Shown one piece after another: positions 52,380-60,753 of a stretch of DNA of 64,000 bases (position 1 is the stretch's first letter; each line of letters begins with the position of its first letter). The translations under genes and the position numbers were made by a program. The notes beneath the pieces are model-generated. The model was not told where the DNA came from. It made no database searches and was given only the letters and a program-made list of their open reading frames with translations. Source of the stretch: Streptomyces goshikiensis (GTDB lineage: Bacteria > Actinomycetota > Actinomycetes > Streptomycetales > Streptomycetaceae); the NCBI RefSeq assembly GCF_014650555.1, contig NZ_BMVE01000008.1:1-64000 (forward strand), read 5' to 3'.

Positions 52380-53543
52380 TCACGTCTCCCGGGAGAGCCC
52401 CCACCGGGTCCGCAGCGGAACCCGCTCGTCGGTGGCCACCGCCGCCGCGCCGTCCGTGACCGTCTCGTAGACGGCCAGGATGTCCGCGCCCACGGTCGAC
52501 CAGTCGAAGCGGCGCACGTGCGCGGAGCCGCGCGCGCTCAGTTCCGCCCGCCGCGCCGGATCGCGCAGCAGCCGTACGGCGGCCTCGGCCAGGGCGCCCG
52601 CGTCCTCGTTGGCGAAGAGCTCGCCCGCCGCGCCCTGGTCCAGGACCTGCGCGAACGCGTCCAGGTCGGAGGCGAGCACGGCGGCGCCCGCCGACAGGGC
52701 CTCGACGAGGATGATCCCGAAGCTCTCGCCGCCGGTGTTGGGCGCGACGTACACGTCGACGCTGCGCAGCAGCCTCGCCTTGTCCTCGTCGGAGACCATG
52801 CCGAGGAACTCGACGCGGGAGCGCAGGTCGGCCGGGAGGGAGGCCACCGCCTCCTCCTCGTCGCCGCGGCCCGCCACGAGGAGCCGTACGTCCGGGCACT
52901 CCTCGACGATCCGCGGGAAGGCCGCCATCAGTACGGGCAGGCCCTTCCTCGGCTCGTCGATGCGGCCGATGAAGCCGAGCGTGCTTGCGCCCCACTCCTC
53001 CTTGGGCTCGGCGGAGGCGAAGAAGTCCACGTCGACGCCGTTGGGGATCACGACCGCGTCGCCGCCGAGGTGCTCGACCAGGGTGCGCCGCGCGTACTCG
53101 CTCACCGCGATCCGCGCGCTGATCTTCTCCAGCGCGGGCTGCAGGATCGGGTACGCCGCGATCATGGCCCGGGAGCGCGGGTTCGAGGTGTGGAAGGTGG
53201 CCACGATCGGCCCCTGCGCCGCCCAGCAGGACAGCAGCCCCAGCGAGGGCGAGGCCGGTTCGTGGATGTGGATCACGTCGAAGACCCCGTCGTGCAGCCA
53301 GCGCCGCACCCGGGCCGCCGAGAGGAACCCGAAGTTCAGGCGGGCCACCGACCCGTTGTACGGCACCGGCACCGCCCGCCCGGCCGAGACCACGTACGGG
53401 GGCAGCGGCGTCTCGTCGTCGGCCGGGGCGAGCACCGAGACCTCGTGGCCGAGGCGGATCAGGTGCTCGGCGAGGTCACGGATGTGGAACTGGACCCCGC
53501 CCGGTACGTCCCAGGAGTAGGGGCACACGATGCCGATCTTCAC
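52380..53543 (-). CDS. pimA: Phosphatidylinositol mannosyltransferase (PimA-like GT4)
   Basis: PimA adds the first mannose to phosphatidylinositol on the cytoplasmic side of the membrane. The 387-residue GT-B protein begins KIGIVCPYSWDVPGGVQFHI, with HIHEPASPSLGLL, VSEYARRTLVEHLGG, the PNGVDVDFF motif and the donor-site segment GGESFGIILVEALSAG. The GTG at 53543 overlaps the acyltransferase stop by four bases. The order pgsA-patA-pimA matches mycobacteria, which supports the assignment. Confidence 0.9.
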   Translation of the reverse strand: MKIGIVCPYSWDVPGGVQFHIRDLAEHLIRLGHEVSVLAPADDETPLPPYVVSAGRAVPVPYNGSVARLNFGFLSAARVRRWLHDGVFDVIHIHEPASPSLGLLSCWAAQGPIVATFHTSNPRSRAMIAAYPILQPALEKISARIAVSEYARRTLVEHLGGDAVVIPNGVDVDFFASAEPKEEWGASTLGFIGRIDEPRKGLPVLMAAFPRIVEECPDVRLLVAGRGDEEEAVASLPADLRSRVEFLGMVSDEDKARLLRSVDVYVAPNTGGESFGIILVEALSAGAAVLASDLDAFAQVLDQGAAGELFANEDAGALAEAAVRLLRDPARRAELSARGSAHVRRFDWSTVGADILAVYETVTDGAAAVATDERVPLRTRWGLSRET

Positions 53544-54445
53544 AGCGCGCGCTCCTCCAGGTCGTCCAGCCACAGCCGCTGCAGCATGTGCCAGTCCTCC
53601 GGGTGCTCGGAGATGCCCGACGCGAAGGCGTCCGCGAGCGCCTGGGTCATGGCGGCGGTCTTCTCGGTCCGGGTGCCGGTCTGCGGCACCGTCACCTCGG
53701 GGTGGATCCGGCCGTACATTTTGGGCGTGTCCCCGTAGTACAGGGTCGCCGGGAGCAGTACCGCCCCCGTCTGCTGCGCCAGCAGGGCCGGGCCGGCCGG
53801 CATCCGCGCGGCGGAGCCGAAGAAGTCCACTTCCACGCCGGAGGCCGACAGGTCGCGGTCCGCCACGAGGCAGACCAGCCCGCCGGAGCGGAGCCGGCGG
53901 GCGAGGGTGCCGAAGGCGGCGCCGCCGGTGTGCGGCAGGACCTCCATGCCGAGGCTCTCGCGGTAGGCCACGAAGCGGTCGAAGAGGGTCTCGGGCTTGA
54001 GCCGCTCGGCGACCGTGGTGAAGGGCACGCCGAGGTGGCCGACGGCCCAGGCGCCGGCGAGGTCCCAGTTGGCCAGGTGCGGCAGCGCCACGACGACCCC
54101 GCGGCCGGAGGCGAGGGCCTCGCGCAGGATGTCCTCGTCCTGCATCCGGACGTCCCGGCCGAAGCGGCTGGTTTCCATGGTCGGCAGCCGGAAGGACTCC
54201 ATCCAGTACCGCATGTACGAGCGCATCCCGGCCTGCGACAGCGCGCGCAGCCGCTCCGGCGAGGCGTCCGGCACCACCCGGGCCAGGTTCGACTCCAGGC
54301 GCAGCACGCTCTTGCCGCGCCGCTTCCACGTGAAGTCCGCGATGCGCCGGCCCAGGGCCACCGCCGCGGGCTCGGGGAGCTTCTTGACCCCGGCCCAGCC
54401 GAGCCCGTACAGGCCGTCTACCAGCTTCTCCCGCGCCGTCCCCAT
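53540..54445 (-). CDS. patA: PIM acyltransferase (PatA-like, LpxL/HtrB superfamily)
   Basis: The 301-residue protein matches the membrane-associated acyltransferases that acylate the mannose of PIM in mycobacteria. The catalytic HxxxxD motif is seen in VALPHLANWDLAG, and conserved segments LVADRDLSASGVEVDFFG and MPAGPALLAQQTGAVLLP follow. The ATG at 54445 shares one base with the pgsA stop. Many databases call such proteins lipid A lauroyl acyltransferase, which is unlikely in a monoderm. Confidence 0.85.
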   Translation of the reverse strand: MGTAREKLVDGLYGLGWAGVKKLPEPAAVALGRRIADFTWKRRGKSVLRLESNLARVVPDASPERLRALSQAGMRSYMRYWMESFRLPTMETSRFGRDVRMQDEDILREALASGRGVVVALPHLANWDLAGAWAVGHLGVPFTTVAERLKPETLFDRFVAYRESLGMEVLPHTGGAAFGTLARRLRSGGLVCLVADRDLSASGVEVDFFGSAARMPAGPALLAQQTGAVLLPATLYYGDTPKMYGRIHPEVTVPQTGTRTEKTAAMTQALADAFASGISEHPEDWHMLQRLWLDDLEERAL

Positions 54446-55110
54446 CAGGCGGCGCCGCCTTCGGCGACCGCGGCGGCGGCGTCGGCCTCGGCGGCCTCGC
54501 GGCGTACGGTGACCACCCGCTGGATCAGGGTGACCAGCGAGCCCACGGCGACGATCCACAGCGCGATCGGCAGCAGCACCCCGATCCAGGAGGGCACGCC
54601 GAAGGTCTGCAGTCCGGACAGGCCGGCCGCGACCAGCGAGATCACCAGGCGTTCGGCGCGCTCGATGAGCCCGTTGACGGCCACCGGCAGGCCAATCGAT
54701 TCGCCGCGCGCCTTGGTGTACGAGACCACCTGGCCGCTGGCCAGGCAGAAGATCGCGACCGCGCACAGCACGTTGTCGTTCCCGTTGCCCGCGTACCAGA
54801 GCGCCAGGCCGCCGAAGATCGCCGCGTCCGCGACCCGGTCGAGGGTGGAGTCGAGGAAGGCGCCCCACCGGCTGGAGACACCGGCCTGGCGGGCCATGTT
54901 CCCGTCCACGAGGTCGGAGAACACGAACAGGGTGATGGTGATCGTGCCCCAGAAGAACTCGCCTCGGGGGAAGAAGACCAGCGCGCCCGCCACCACTCCG
55001 GCCGTGCCGATCAGGGTGACCGCGTCCGGGCTCACCCCCCGCCGGAGCAGAAAAGCGGCGAATGGCGTGAGAACACGCGTGAAGAATGCACGCGCGTACT
55101 TGTTCAGCAT
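54445..55110 (-). CDS. pgsA: Phosphatidylinositol phosphate synthase (CDP-alcohol phosphotransferase)
   Basis: This enzyme transfers CDP-diacylglycerol to inositol phosphate, giving the substrate for mannoside synthesis. The 221-residue protein has about six membrane segments and the intact CDP-alcohol motif (DLVDGNMARQAG then GAFLDSTLDRVAD: D-x2-DG-x2-AR-x8-G-x3-D-x3-D). The ATG at 55110 is used. It heads the pgsA-patA-pimA unit. PGP synthase is the alternative, but the neighbours favour the inositol enzyme. Confidence 0.9.
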   Translation of the reverse strand: MLNKYARAFFTRVLTPFAAFLLRRGVSPDAVTLIGTAGVVAGALVFFPRGEFFWGTITITLFVFSDLVDGNMARQAGVSSRWGAFLDSTLDRVADAAIFGGLALWYAGNGNDNVLCAVAIFCLASGQVVSYTKARGESIGLPVAVNGLIERAERLVISLVAAGLSGLQTFGVPSWIGVLLPIALWIVAVGSLVTLIQRVVTVRREAAEADAAAAVAEGGAA

Positions 55111-55382
55111 GGCCTTCCCGGAGGGTCGCTGGGCCGCACGGCCACATCGGCCACCGGCTGGCCCATCGTAGCCAGCGCCCCGGGCGCCCGGTGCCGCGCA
55201 CCCACCGGTTCGTGCCGGACAATCCGCGCGCCGTGCCCACGTCACTCTCCGGACAGCCCCCGGTACGACGTATGGACGGAGTGTGACGGCAGTGCAAAGC
55301 TCGAAGGGCCGCGTTTCTGCGGAACGACTTCTTCCGCACCTGGACATCCCCCTCACCGTCCCAACCGGGAGGTACGAGCATC

Positions 55383-57578
55383 ATGGGAGCCACCTCACAC
55401 CAAGCCGGGGCCGCCGGCAGGGCACTGACGGCCGACCGCCCCTCCTCGATACGGAACGTCGTGCTGGTCGGCCACAGCGGAGCCGGTAAGACCACCCTGG
55501 TCGAAGCCCTGGCCTTGACCGCGGGCGCGGTGGGCCGGGCGGGCCGGGTCGAGGACGGCGGGACCGTCTCCGACTACGACGAGATCGAACACCGCCGCCA
55601 GCGTTCCATCCAGCTCTCCCTCGTCCCCGTCGAATGGGGCGGGATCAAGATCAACATCCTGGACACCCCCGGATACGCCGACTTCGTCGGTGAGCTCAGG
55701 GCCGGTCTGCGCGCCGCGGACGCGGCCCTCTTCGTCGTCTCGGCCGCCGACGGCATCGACGGCGCGACCCGCATGGTCTGGGACGAGTGCGAGGCCGTGG
55801 GCATGCCCCGGGCGATCGTCGTCACCCATTTGGAGGCAGCCCGCGCCGACTACGCCCAGATGACCAGCGTCTGCGGCGAGATCTTCGGCGCCGAGGACCC
55901 CGACCGCGTGATCCCGCTCTACCTGCCCCTGTACGGGCCGGCCGGGCACGACGGCCACGCCCCCGTCGCCGGCCTCCTCGGCCTGCTCTCGCGGCGCGTC
56001 CACGACTACACCTCCGGCGAACGCGTCGAACGCGACCCGGAGCCCGGCGAACTCGCCCTCATCTCCGACGCGCGCGCCCGCCTCATCGAGGGGATCATCG
56101 CCGAGAGCGAGGACGAGGGCCTGATGGACCGCTACCTGGGCGGCGAGGACATCGACCTGAAGACCCTCGTGGACGACCTGGAGCGCGCGGTCGCCCGCGG
56201 CACCTTCCACCCCGTCCTGATGGCCGCCCCCGCCGCCGAGGGCTCCCGCCAGGGCCTCGGCACCGTCGAACTCCTCGAACTGATCACCGGCGGGTTCCCC
56301 ACCCCCCTGGAACGGTCCGCCGTCGCCGTCACCGCCCCGGACGGCTCCGCCCGGCCCGACGCCACCTGCGATCCCGACGGGCCGCTGGTCGCCGAGGTCG
56401 TCAAGACCTCCTCCGACCCCTACGTCGGCCGGGTCTCCCTGGTCCGCGTCTTCTCCGGCACCCTGCGCCCCGAGGAGACCGTGCACGTCAGCGGGCACGG
56501 GCTGACCGACCGGGGCCACGAGGACCACGATCTGGACGAGCGCGTCGGCGCCCTGTCCTCCCCCTTCGGCAAACAGCAGCGCACCCTCAACCGGGCCATC
56601 GCCGGGGACCTCGCCTGCGTGGCCAAACTCACCCGCGCCGAGACCGGCGACACCCTCTCCGCCAAGGACCGGCCCCTCCTCATGGAGCCCTGGCCGATGC
56701 CCGACCCGCTGCTCCCCCTCGCCATCGAGGCCCACAGCAAGGCCGACGAGGACAAGCTCTCCCAGGGCCTGGCCCGGCTCGTCGCCGAGGACCCCACCAT
56801 GCGGCTGGAGCAGAACCCGCACACCCACCAGGTCGTCCTGTGGTCCCTCGGCGAGGCCCACCAGGACGTCGCCCTCGAACGGCTGCGCACCCGGTACGGG
56901 GTCCAGGTCGACGCCGTGCCGCACCGGGTCAGCCTGCGCGAGACCTTCGGCGCCAAGGCCTCCGGCCGCGGCCGCCACGTCAAGCAGTCCGGCGGGCACG
57001 GCCAGTTCGCCGTCTGCGAGATCGAGGTCGAGCCGCTCCCGCCCGGCAGCGGCGTCGAGTTCGTCGACAAGGTCGTCGGCGGCTCCGTGCCCCGCCAGTT
57101 CATCCCCTCCGTGGAGAAGGGCATCAGGGCCCAGGCCGCCCGCGGGCTCGCCGCCGGCTACCCGCTGGTCGACGTGCGCGTCACGCTGCTCGACGGCAAG
57201 GCGCACTCGGTGGACTCCTCCGACGCCGCCTTCCAGACGGCCGGCGCCCTCGCCCTGCGGGAGGCGGCCGCGGAGGCCCGGATCCACCTCCTCGAACCGG
57301 TGGCCGAGCTCGACGTGACCGTCCCCGACGAGTACGTCGGCCCCGTCATGAGCGACCTCGCCGGCCGCCGCGGCCGCGTCGTCGGCACCGAGCAGGCCGG
57401 CCCCGGCCGGACCAGGGTGCGCGCCGAGATCCCCGAGATCGAGATCGGCCGGTACGCCCTGGAGCTGCGCTCCGTATCGCACGGCACGGGCCGCTTCGGC
57501 CGCTCGTACGCCCGCCACGAACCCATGCCGCCGCAGCTGGCGGACAAGATGCGCGAACAGACGGAGAAGGGGACCTAG
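55383..57578 (+). CDS. EF-G2-type elongation factor G-like protein with altered GTPase motifs
   Basis: The 731-residue protein has the five-domain EF-G layout and an intact P-loop (GHSGAGKTT, residues 30-38). Other GTPase motifs differ from translocating EF-G: switch I RGITI is RSIQL (Q77 for Thr), DTPGHVDF is DTPGYADF (Y98 for the catalytic His), and NKxD is THLE (148-151). The mycobacterial EF-G2 is reported to bind nucleotide but to lack ribosome-dependent GTPase activity, which fits. It is probably not the housekeeping translocase. GGGAGGT precedes the ATG. Confidence 0.9.
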   Translation: MGATSHQAGAAGRALTADRPSSIRNVVLVGHSGAGKTTLVEALALTAGAVGRAGRVEDGGTVSDYDEIEHRRQRSIQLSLVPVEWGGIKINILDTPGYADFVGELRAGLRAADAALFVVSAADGIDGATRMVWDECEAVGMPRAIVVTHLEAARADYAQMTSVCGEIFGAEDPDRVIPLYLPLYGPAGHDGHAPVAGLLGLLSRRVHDYTSGERVERDPEPGELALISDARARLIEGIIAESEDEGLMDRYLGGEDIDLKTLVDDLERAVARGTFHPVLMAAPAAEGSRQGLGTVELLELITGGFPTPLERSAVAVTAPDGSARPDATCDPDGPLVAEVVKTSSDPYVGRVSLVRVFSGTLRPEETVHVSGHGLTDRGHEDHDLDERVGALSSPFGKQQRTLNRAIAGDLACVAKLTRAETGDTLSAKDRPLLMEPWPMPDPLLPLAIEAHSKADEDKLSQGLARLVAEDPTMRLEQNPHTHQVVLWSLGEAHQDVALERLRTRYGVQVDAVPHRVSLRETFGAKASGRGRHVKQSGGHGQFAVCEIEVEPLPPGSGVEFVDKVVGGSVPRQFIPSVEKGIRAQAARGLAAGYPLVDVRVTLLDGKAHSVDSSDAAFQTAGALALREAAAEARIHLLEPVAELDVTVPDEYVGPVMSDLAGRRGRVVGTEQAGPGRTRVRAEIPEIEIGRYALELRSVSHGTGRFGRSYARHEPMPPQLADKMREQTEKGT

Positions 57579-57598
57579 TTGACATAGCACACCGGAAG

Positions 57599-57634
57599 CC
57601 GCCCACCCAACCAGCTTGCGGTGGGCGGTATTTC
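57599..57634 (+). terminator. Terminator after the EF-G2-like gene
   Basis: CCGCCCACC (57599-57607) pairs with GGTGGGCGG (57620-57628), followed by TATTT, 20 bases after the stop codon. Confidence 0.7.
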
Positions 57635-57707
57635 CCTGTCCCATGACCATGGGGCAAGCCGCGCCGATAGGCTCTTCGGCGCGGCGCAGGAGCACAGACG
57701 CACAGCG

Positions 57708-59384
57708 ATGGGGGCAGCGGTGGCGGACGACGGATTCGACTTCAGGCCCGGCGCGCAGATTCCGCTCCAGGGCAACGGCGGGCAGACGGCGGCGACCAAC
57801 GCGCTGGCCTCCGCCGCGTACCGGGACGGCGGCAAGGACACCAAGCTGGAGGCCATCCTCGGCGCCGACAGCGATCTCCACAAGTCGACGGTGAAAGCCG
57901 GGAAGCTCTCGCTCCTCGAACCCAGCCTCGGCGAGGCCTTCTGCCGCGCCGTGGAGGCCCGGACCCTGGGGCCGGGCCGCAAGCCGCTCATCCAGTCCTT
58001 CGGGGCCGACCCGCAGACCGTCGTCGAGCACTGCCTGGCCGCCTCCCGCATCCGCAAGGTACGGGACCGCAAGCTGCGGCTGATCATGCTCGTGTGCGGG
58101 GTGGTCTTCCTGCCCGGACTGCTGCTGTGGCTGGGCCTGTTCCAGCTCCGCAAGACCCTGGCCTCCGGGACGGGCAAGCGCGCCTCCTGGCTCGGCACGG
58201 TGCTGCTCGTCGGCTTCGCGCTGATCGTGGCCGTGCTGATGTTCCGGCTGCCCTTCACCGGCTTCCTGGGCATCTACCTGCGCGCCATGATCATCGCTCC
58301 GGCGCTGGGCTGGTTCTTCGCCCGCCGGATCTGCCAGGCCACCGCCGTCGACCTGCGCTCCCGCTGGGAGGGCCTGCTGTCGGGCGGCGGGGTGGCCGCC
58401 AAGATCCCGGAGGCGGTGCCCGGCAACCCGGACGAGAAGGCCCGCGAGGACCTGCGCCACTCCCTCGCCAAGCTCACCGCCGAGGACCGCAGCAACTCCG
58501 TGTTCTACGCCGGCCCCAAGGGCATCCTGGGCATGGGCACGCGCTGGGGCAGCTGGCAGATGGCCGAGGAGCTGGCCCCCAAGACCGAGGGCGCCGAGAT
58601 CCACCCGTTCCGCAGCTGGGACGTCATACGGGCGGTGGACACCGAGCTGCGCAAGCTGGAGCGGGGCCCGCTGCACACCGGCGGGTTCCCGGCCGCCTCC
58701 ATCAAGCACTGGATCGTCACGCCGATCGGCGAGGGCGCGACGGAGGTGGCGCGGCCCTCCGGCGAGGGCGTCGACACCTTCGTCGTGAAGCCGCACGAGA
58801 TCACCCGGATCTGCAACGAGCAGCAGTTCAGCGCCGGCGACCGGCACTACCTGGGCATCCAGTACCCGCTGTGGGACGGACAGCTGGTCATCAACATGCT
58901 GGTGACGGTCACCGTGCTCTACAAGACGCTGCGGGTGGACGTCACCGCGCACGCGCTCGGCCCGGTGCACGGGCTGTTCACCACGAAGCCCAAGACGCCG
59001 ACGGTCGAGGTCCCCAAGTCCATCCGGTTCTGGGAGACCGTGGAGCGCCCGCTGCCGCTGGTCGACACCATGGAGGTGGTGCGGGTGACCGCGCGCGCCC
59101 CGCTGACCTGGTACCCGCCGCTCCTCGAATTCCTCGGCGGCAAGCTGGCGCTGCCGGAGCCCTTCGGCCTGCGGCACGTCTGGGCCGGCTCGATGTGGCG
59201 CCACCGCTTCATGGCGGACGACGCCCTGCGTACGGTCGCCCCGGTGCTGCGCGCGGTGCACGCGGCCGCGTTCCGGGTCCTGGAGGAGAACGGCTGCGAC
59301 ACCGAGCGCTTCACCAACCGCTCCTCGATCATGAGCGGCATCATCCAGGAGCCCTCGCCGCGCAAGGCGGACGTGTACGAGTGA
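57708..59384 (+). CDS. Uncharacterised multi-domain membrane protein
   Basis: This 558-residue protein is not one I recognise. Residues 1-120 are cytoplasmic-like. Three membrane segments follow (LIMLVCGVVFLPGLLLWLGL, ASWLGTVLLVGFALIVAVLM, YLRAMIIAPALGWFF), then a large soluble part of about 340 residues with FYAGPKGILGMGTRWGSWQ and a segment RHYLGIQYPLWDGQLVIN. A TAGGCT (57668-57673) could be the -10 of its own promoter. The ATG at 57708 lacks a strong ribosome binding site; a GTG at 57720 is possible. It is convergent with the HIT gene. Confidence 0.75.
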   Translation: MGAAVADDGFDFRPGAQIPLQGNGGQTAATNALASAAYRDGGKDTKLEAILGADSDLHKSTVKAGKLSLLEPSLGEAFCRAVEARTLGPGRKPLIQSFGADPQTVVEHCLAASRIRKVRDRKLRLIMLVCGVVFLPGLLLWLGLFQLRKTLASGTGKRASWLGTVLLVGFALIVAVLMFRLPFTGFLGIYLRAMIIAPALGWFFARRICQATAVDLRSRWEGLLSGGGVAAKIPEAVPGNPDEKAREDLRHSLAKLTAEDRSNSVFYAGPKGILGMGTRWGSWQMAEELAPKTEGAEIHPFRSWDVIRAVDTELRKLERGPLHTGGFPAASIKHWIVTPIGEGATEVARPSGEGVDTFVVKPHEITRICNEQQFSAGDRHYLGIQYPLWDGQLVINMLVTVTVLYKTLRVDVTAHALGPVHGLFTTKPKTPTVEVPKSIRFWETVERPLPLVDTMEVVRVTARAPLTWYPPLLEFLGGKLALPEPFGLRHVWAGSMWRHRFMADDALRTVAPVLRAVHAAAFRVLEENGCDTERFTNRSSIMSGIIQEPSPRKADVYE

Positions 59385-59392
59385 CGAGCGGT

Positions 59393-59419
59393 CCCGTACG
59401 CGCCGACGGGGCGTACGGG
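59393..59419. terminator. Hairpin between convergent membrane-protein and HIT genes
   Basis: CCCGTACGCGCC (59393-59404) pairs with 59408-59419 with one mismatch. It fills the 37-base gap between the two stop codons and may serve both. Confidence 0.55.
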
Positions 59420-59421
59420 TA

Positions 59422-59982
59422 CTAGCCGACGGGCCAGGCGTCGGCCAGCATCTGGCGGGTGTCCGCGAGGAGTTGCGGGAGCACCTTGGTGTGGCCGACG
59501 ACCGGCATGAAGTTCGTGTCCCCGCCCCAGCGCGGCACGATGTGCTGGTGCAGGTGCGCGGCGATGCCGGCGCCGGCGGCCGCGCCCTGGTTCATGCCGA
59601 TGTTGAAGCCGTGCGCCCCCGAGGCCTTGCGCAGCGCGGTCATGGCCCGCTTGGTGAGGTCCGCCAGCTCGGCCGTCTCCGGCCCGTCCAGCTCGGTGTA
59701 GTCGGCGACGTGCCGGTACGGGACGACCATCAGGTGTCCGCCGTTGTACGGGTACAGGTTCAGCACCGCGTAGACGTGCTTGCCCCGGGCGACGACCAGG
59801 CCGTCCTCATCGGACATGTCGGGGATCCCGCAGAAGGGACAGCCGTCGCCGGCCTCCGGACCGGTCGGCTTGTTCTCCCCCTGGATGTAGGCCATCCGGT
59901 GGGGCGTCCACAGACGCTGGAACGCGTCCTGCGTGCCCACACCGATCTGCTGCTCCGGCTCAGTCGTCATGGCATGCAGCAT
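59422..59982 (-). CDS. HIT-family nucleotide hydrolase/phosphorylase
   Basis: The 186-residue protein has the histidine triad AAHLHQHIVPRW near the C-terminus and a CPFCGIP zinc-like motif in the middle, the pattern of the actinobacterial branch that includes the mycobacterial diadenosine tetraphosphate phosphorylase beside thrS. Its substrate here is unproven. The ATG at 59982 is preferred because AAGG lies just upstream; an ATG at 59970 is also possible. In mycobacteria it lies between thrS and pgsA, and here other genes intervene. Confidence 0.88.
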   Translation of the reverse strand: MLHAMTTEPEQQIGVGTQDAFQRLWTPHRMAYIQGENKPTGPEAGDGCPFCGIPDMSDEDGLVVARGKHVYAVLNLYPYNGGHLMVVPYRHVADYTELDGPETAELADLTKRAMTALRKASGAHGFNIGMNQGAAAGAGIAAHLHQHIVPRWGGDTNFMPVVGHTKVLPQLLADTRQMLADAWPVG

Positions 59983-60049
59983 ATGACCTTGCCCCCGCTG
60001 GGCGTGTCGTCGGGGCGAAGACGGGTGGCGGGGCCGCGATGCTGGGTCC

Positions 60050-60739
60050 ATGCACGCAGAAGCCGAGGGCCGCGACGTCGCCTGGGAACGCCGCACCGAG
60101 ATCCCGCTCTTCTACCTCTCACTGGTGTTCCTCGCCGGGTACGCGGTCCGCGTGCTCGCCCACGCCCATTCCCTGTGGCGCGACATCGCCGCGATCACCG
60201 TCGCCCTGACCTGGCTCTGCTTCATCGTGGACTACGTGGTGCGGCTGGTCCTGAGCCGCCAGCGGCCGCTGCGGTTCGTCCGCCGCCACTGGCTGGACAC
60301 GGTGATCGTCATCCTGCCGACGCTGCGGGCGCTGCGCATGGTCAAGGTCCACGACGCGGTCATGGCCAAGCGGCGGGACCGCCCGCACCGCAGCCTGTAC
60401 CCGCGCGTGATCACGTACGCCGGCCTCTCGTCGCTGCTGCTCGGCTTCTCCGGCTCGCTGGGCCTGTTCGACTCCGAGCGGCGGGACCCGCACTCCCCGA
60501 TCCAGACGTTCGGGGACTCGCTGTGGTGCGTGGTCCAGACGCTGACGACGGTCGGCTACGGGGACGTGGCCCCCGTGACCGTGTCGGGGCGGCTGATCGC
60601 GACCGCCCTGATGATGTTCGGTCTGGGTCTGCTGGGGGCGGTGACGGGTTCCTTCTCGTCCTGGCTGATCCAGATCTTCCGCCGGGACGACGAGGAGGAG
60701 CCCCCGGGGGACGCACCGTCCCCGGGGGCTCCTCACTGA
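60050..60739 (+). CDS. Voltage-gated-type potassium channel
   Basis: The 229-residue protein has an S1-S4-like region (IPLFYLSLVFLAGYAVRVLA, AAITVALTWLCFIVDYVV, a basic RALRMVKVHDAVMAKRRDR) and a pore domain with the selectivity filter TLTTVGYGD. The final helix is MMFGLGLLGAVTGSFSSW. The S4-like basic segment suggests a voltage-sensor relative rather than a simple two-helix channel. The last dozen residues (EEEPPGDAPSPGAPH) are encoded by the thrS terminator. The ATG at 60050 lacks an obvious ribosome binding site. Confidence 0.9.
   Translation: MHAEAEGRDVAWERRTEIPLFYLSLVFLAGYAVRVLAHAHSLWRDIAAITVALTWLCFIVDYVVRLVLSRQRPLRFVRRHWLDTVIVILPTLRALRMVKVHDAVMAKRRDRPHRSLYPRVITYAGLSSLLLGFSGSLGLFDSERRDPHSPIQTFGDSLWCVVQTLTTVGYGDVAPVTVSGRLIATALMMFGLGLLGAVTGSFSSWLIQIFRRDDEEEPPGDAPSPGAPH
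60696..60733 (-). terminator. thrS terminator inside the 3' end of the channel gene
   Basis: AGGAGCCCCCGGGG at the left pairs with CCCCGGGGGCTCCT at the right around ACGCACC, with one unpaired C. It is about 20 bases beyond the thrS stop and inside the last codons of the convergent gene. Confidence 0.7.
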
Positions 60740-60753
60740 CCCGACCGCTTAGC

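Noticed and set aside
57579..57584. TTGACA right after the EF-G2-like stop codon
   Set aside because: A perfect -35 hexamer, but no -10 lies 16-19 bases downstream and a terminator hairpin follows.
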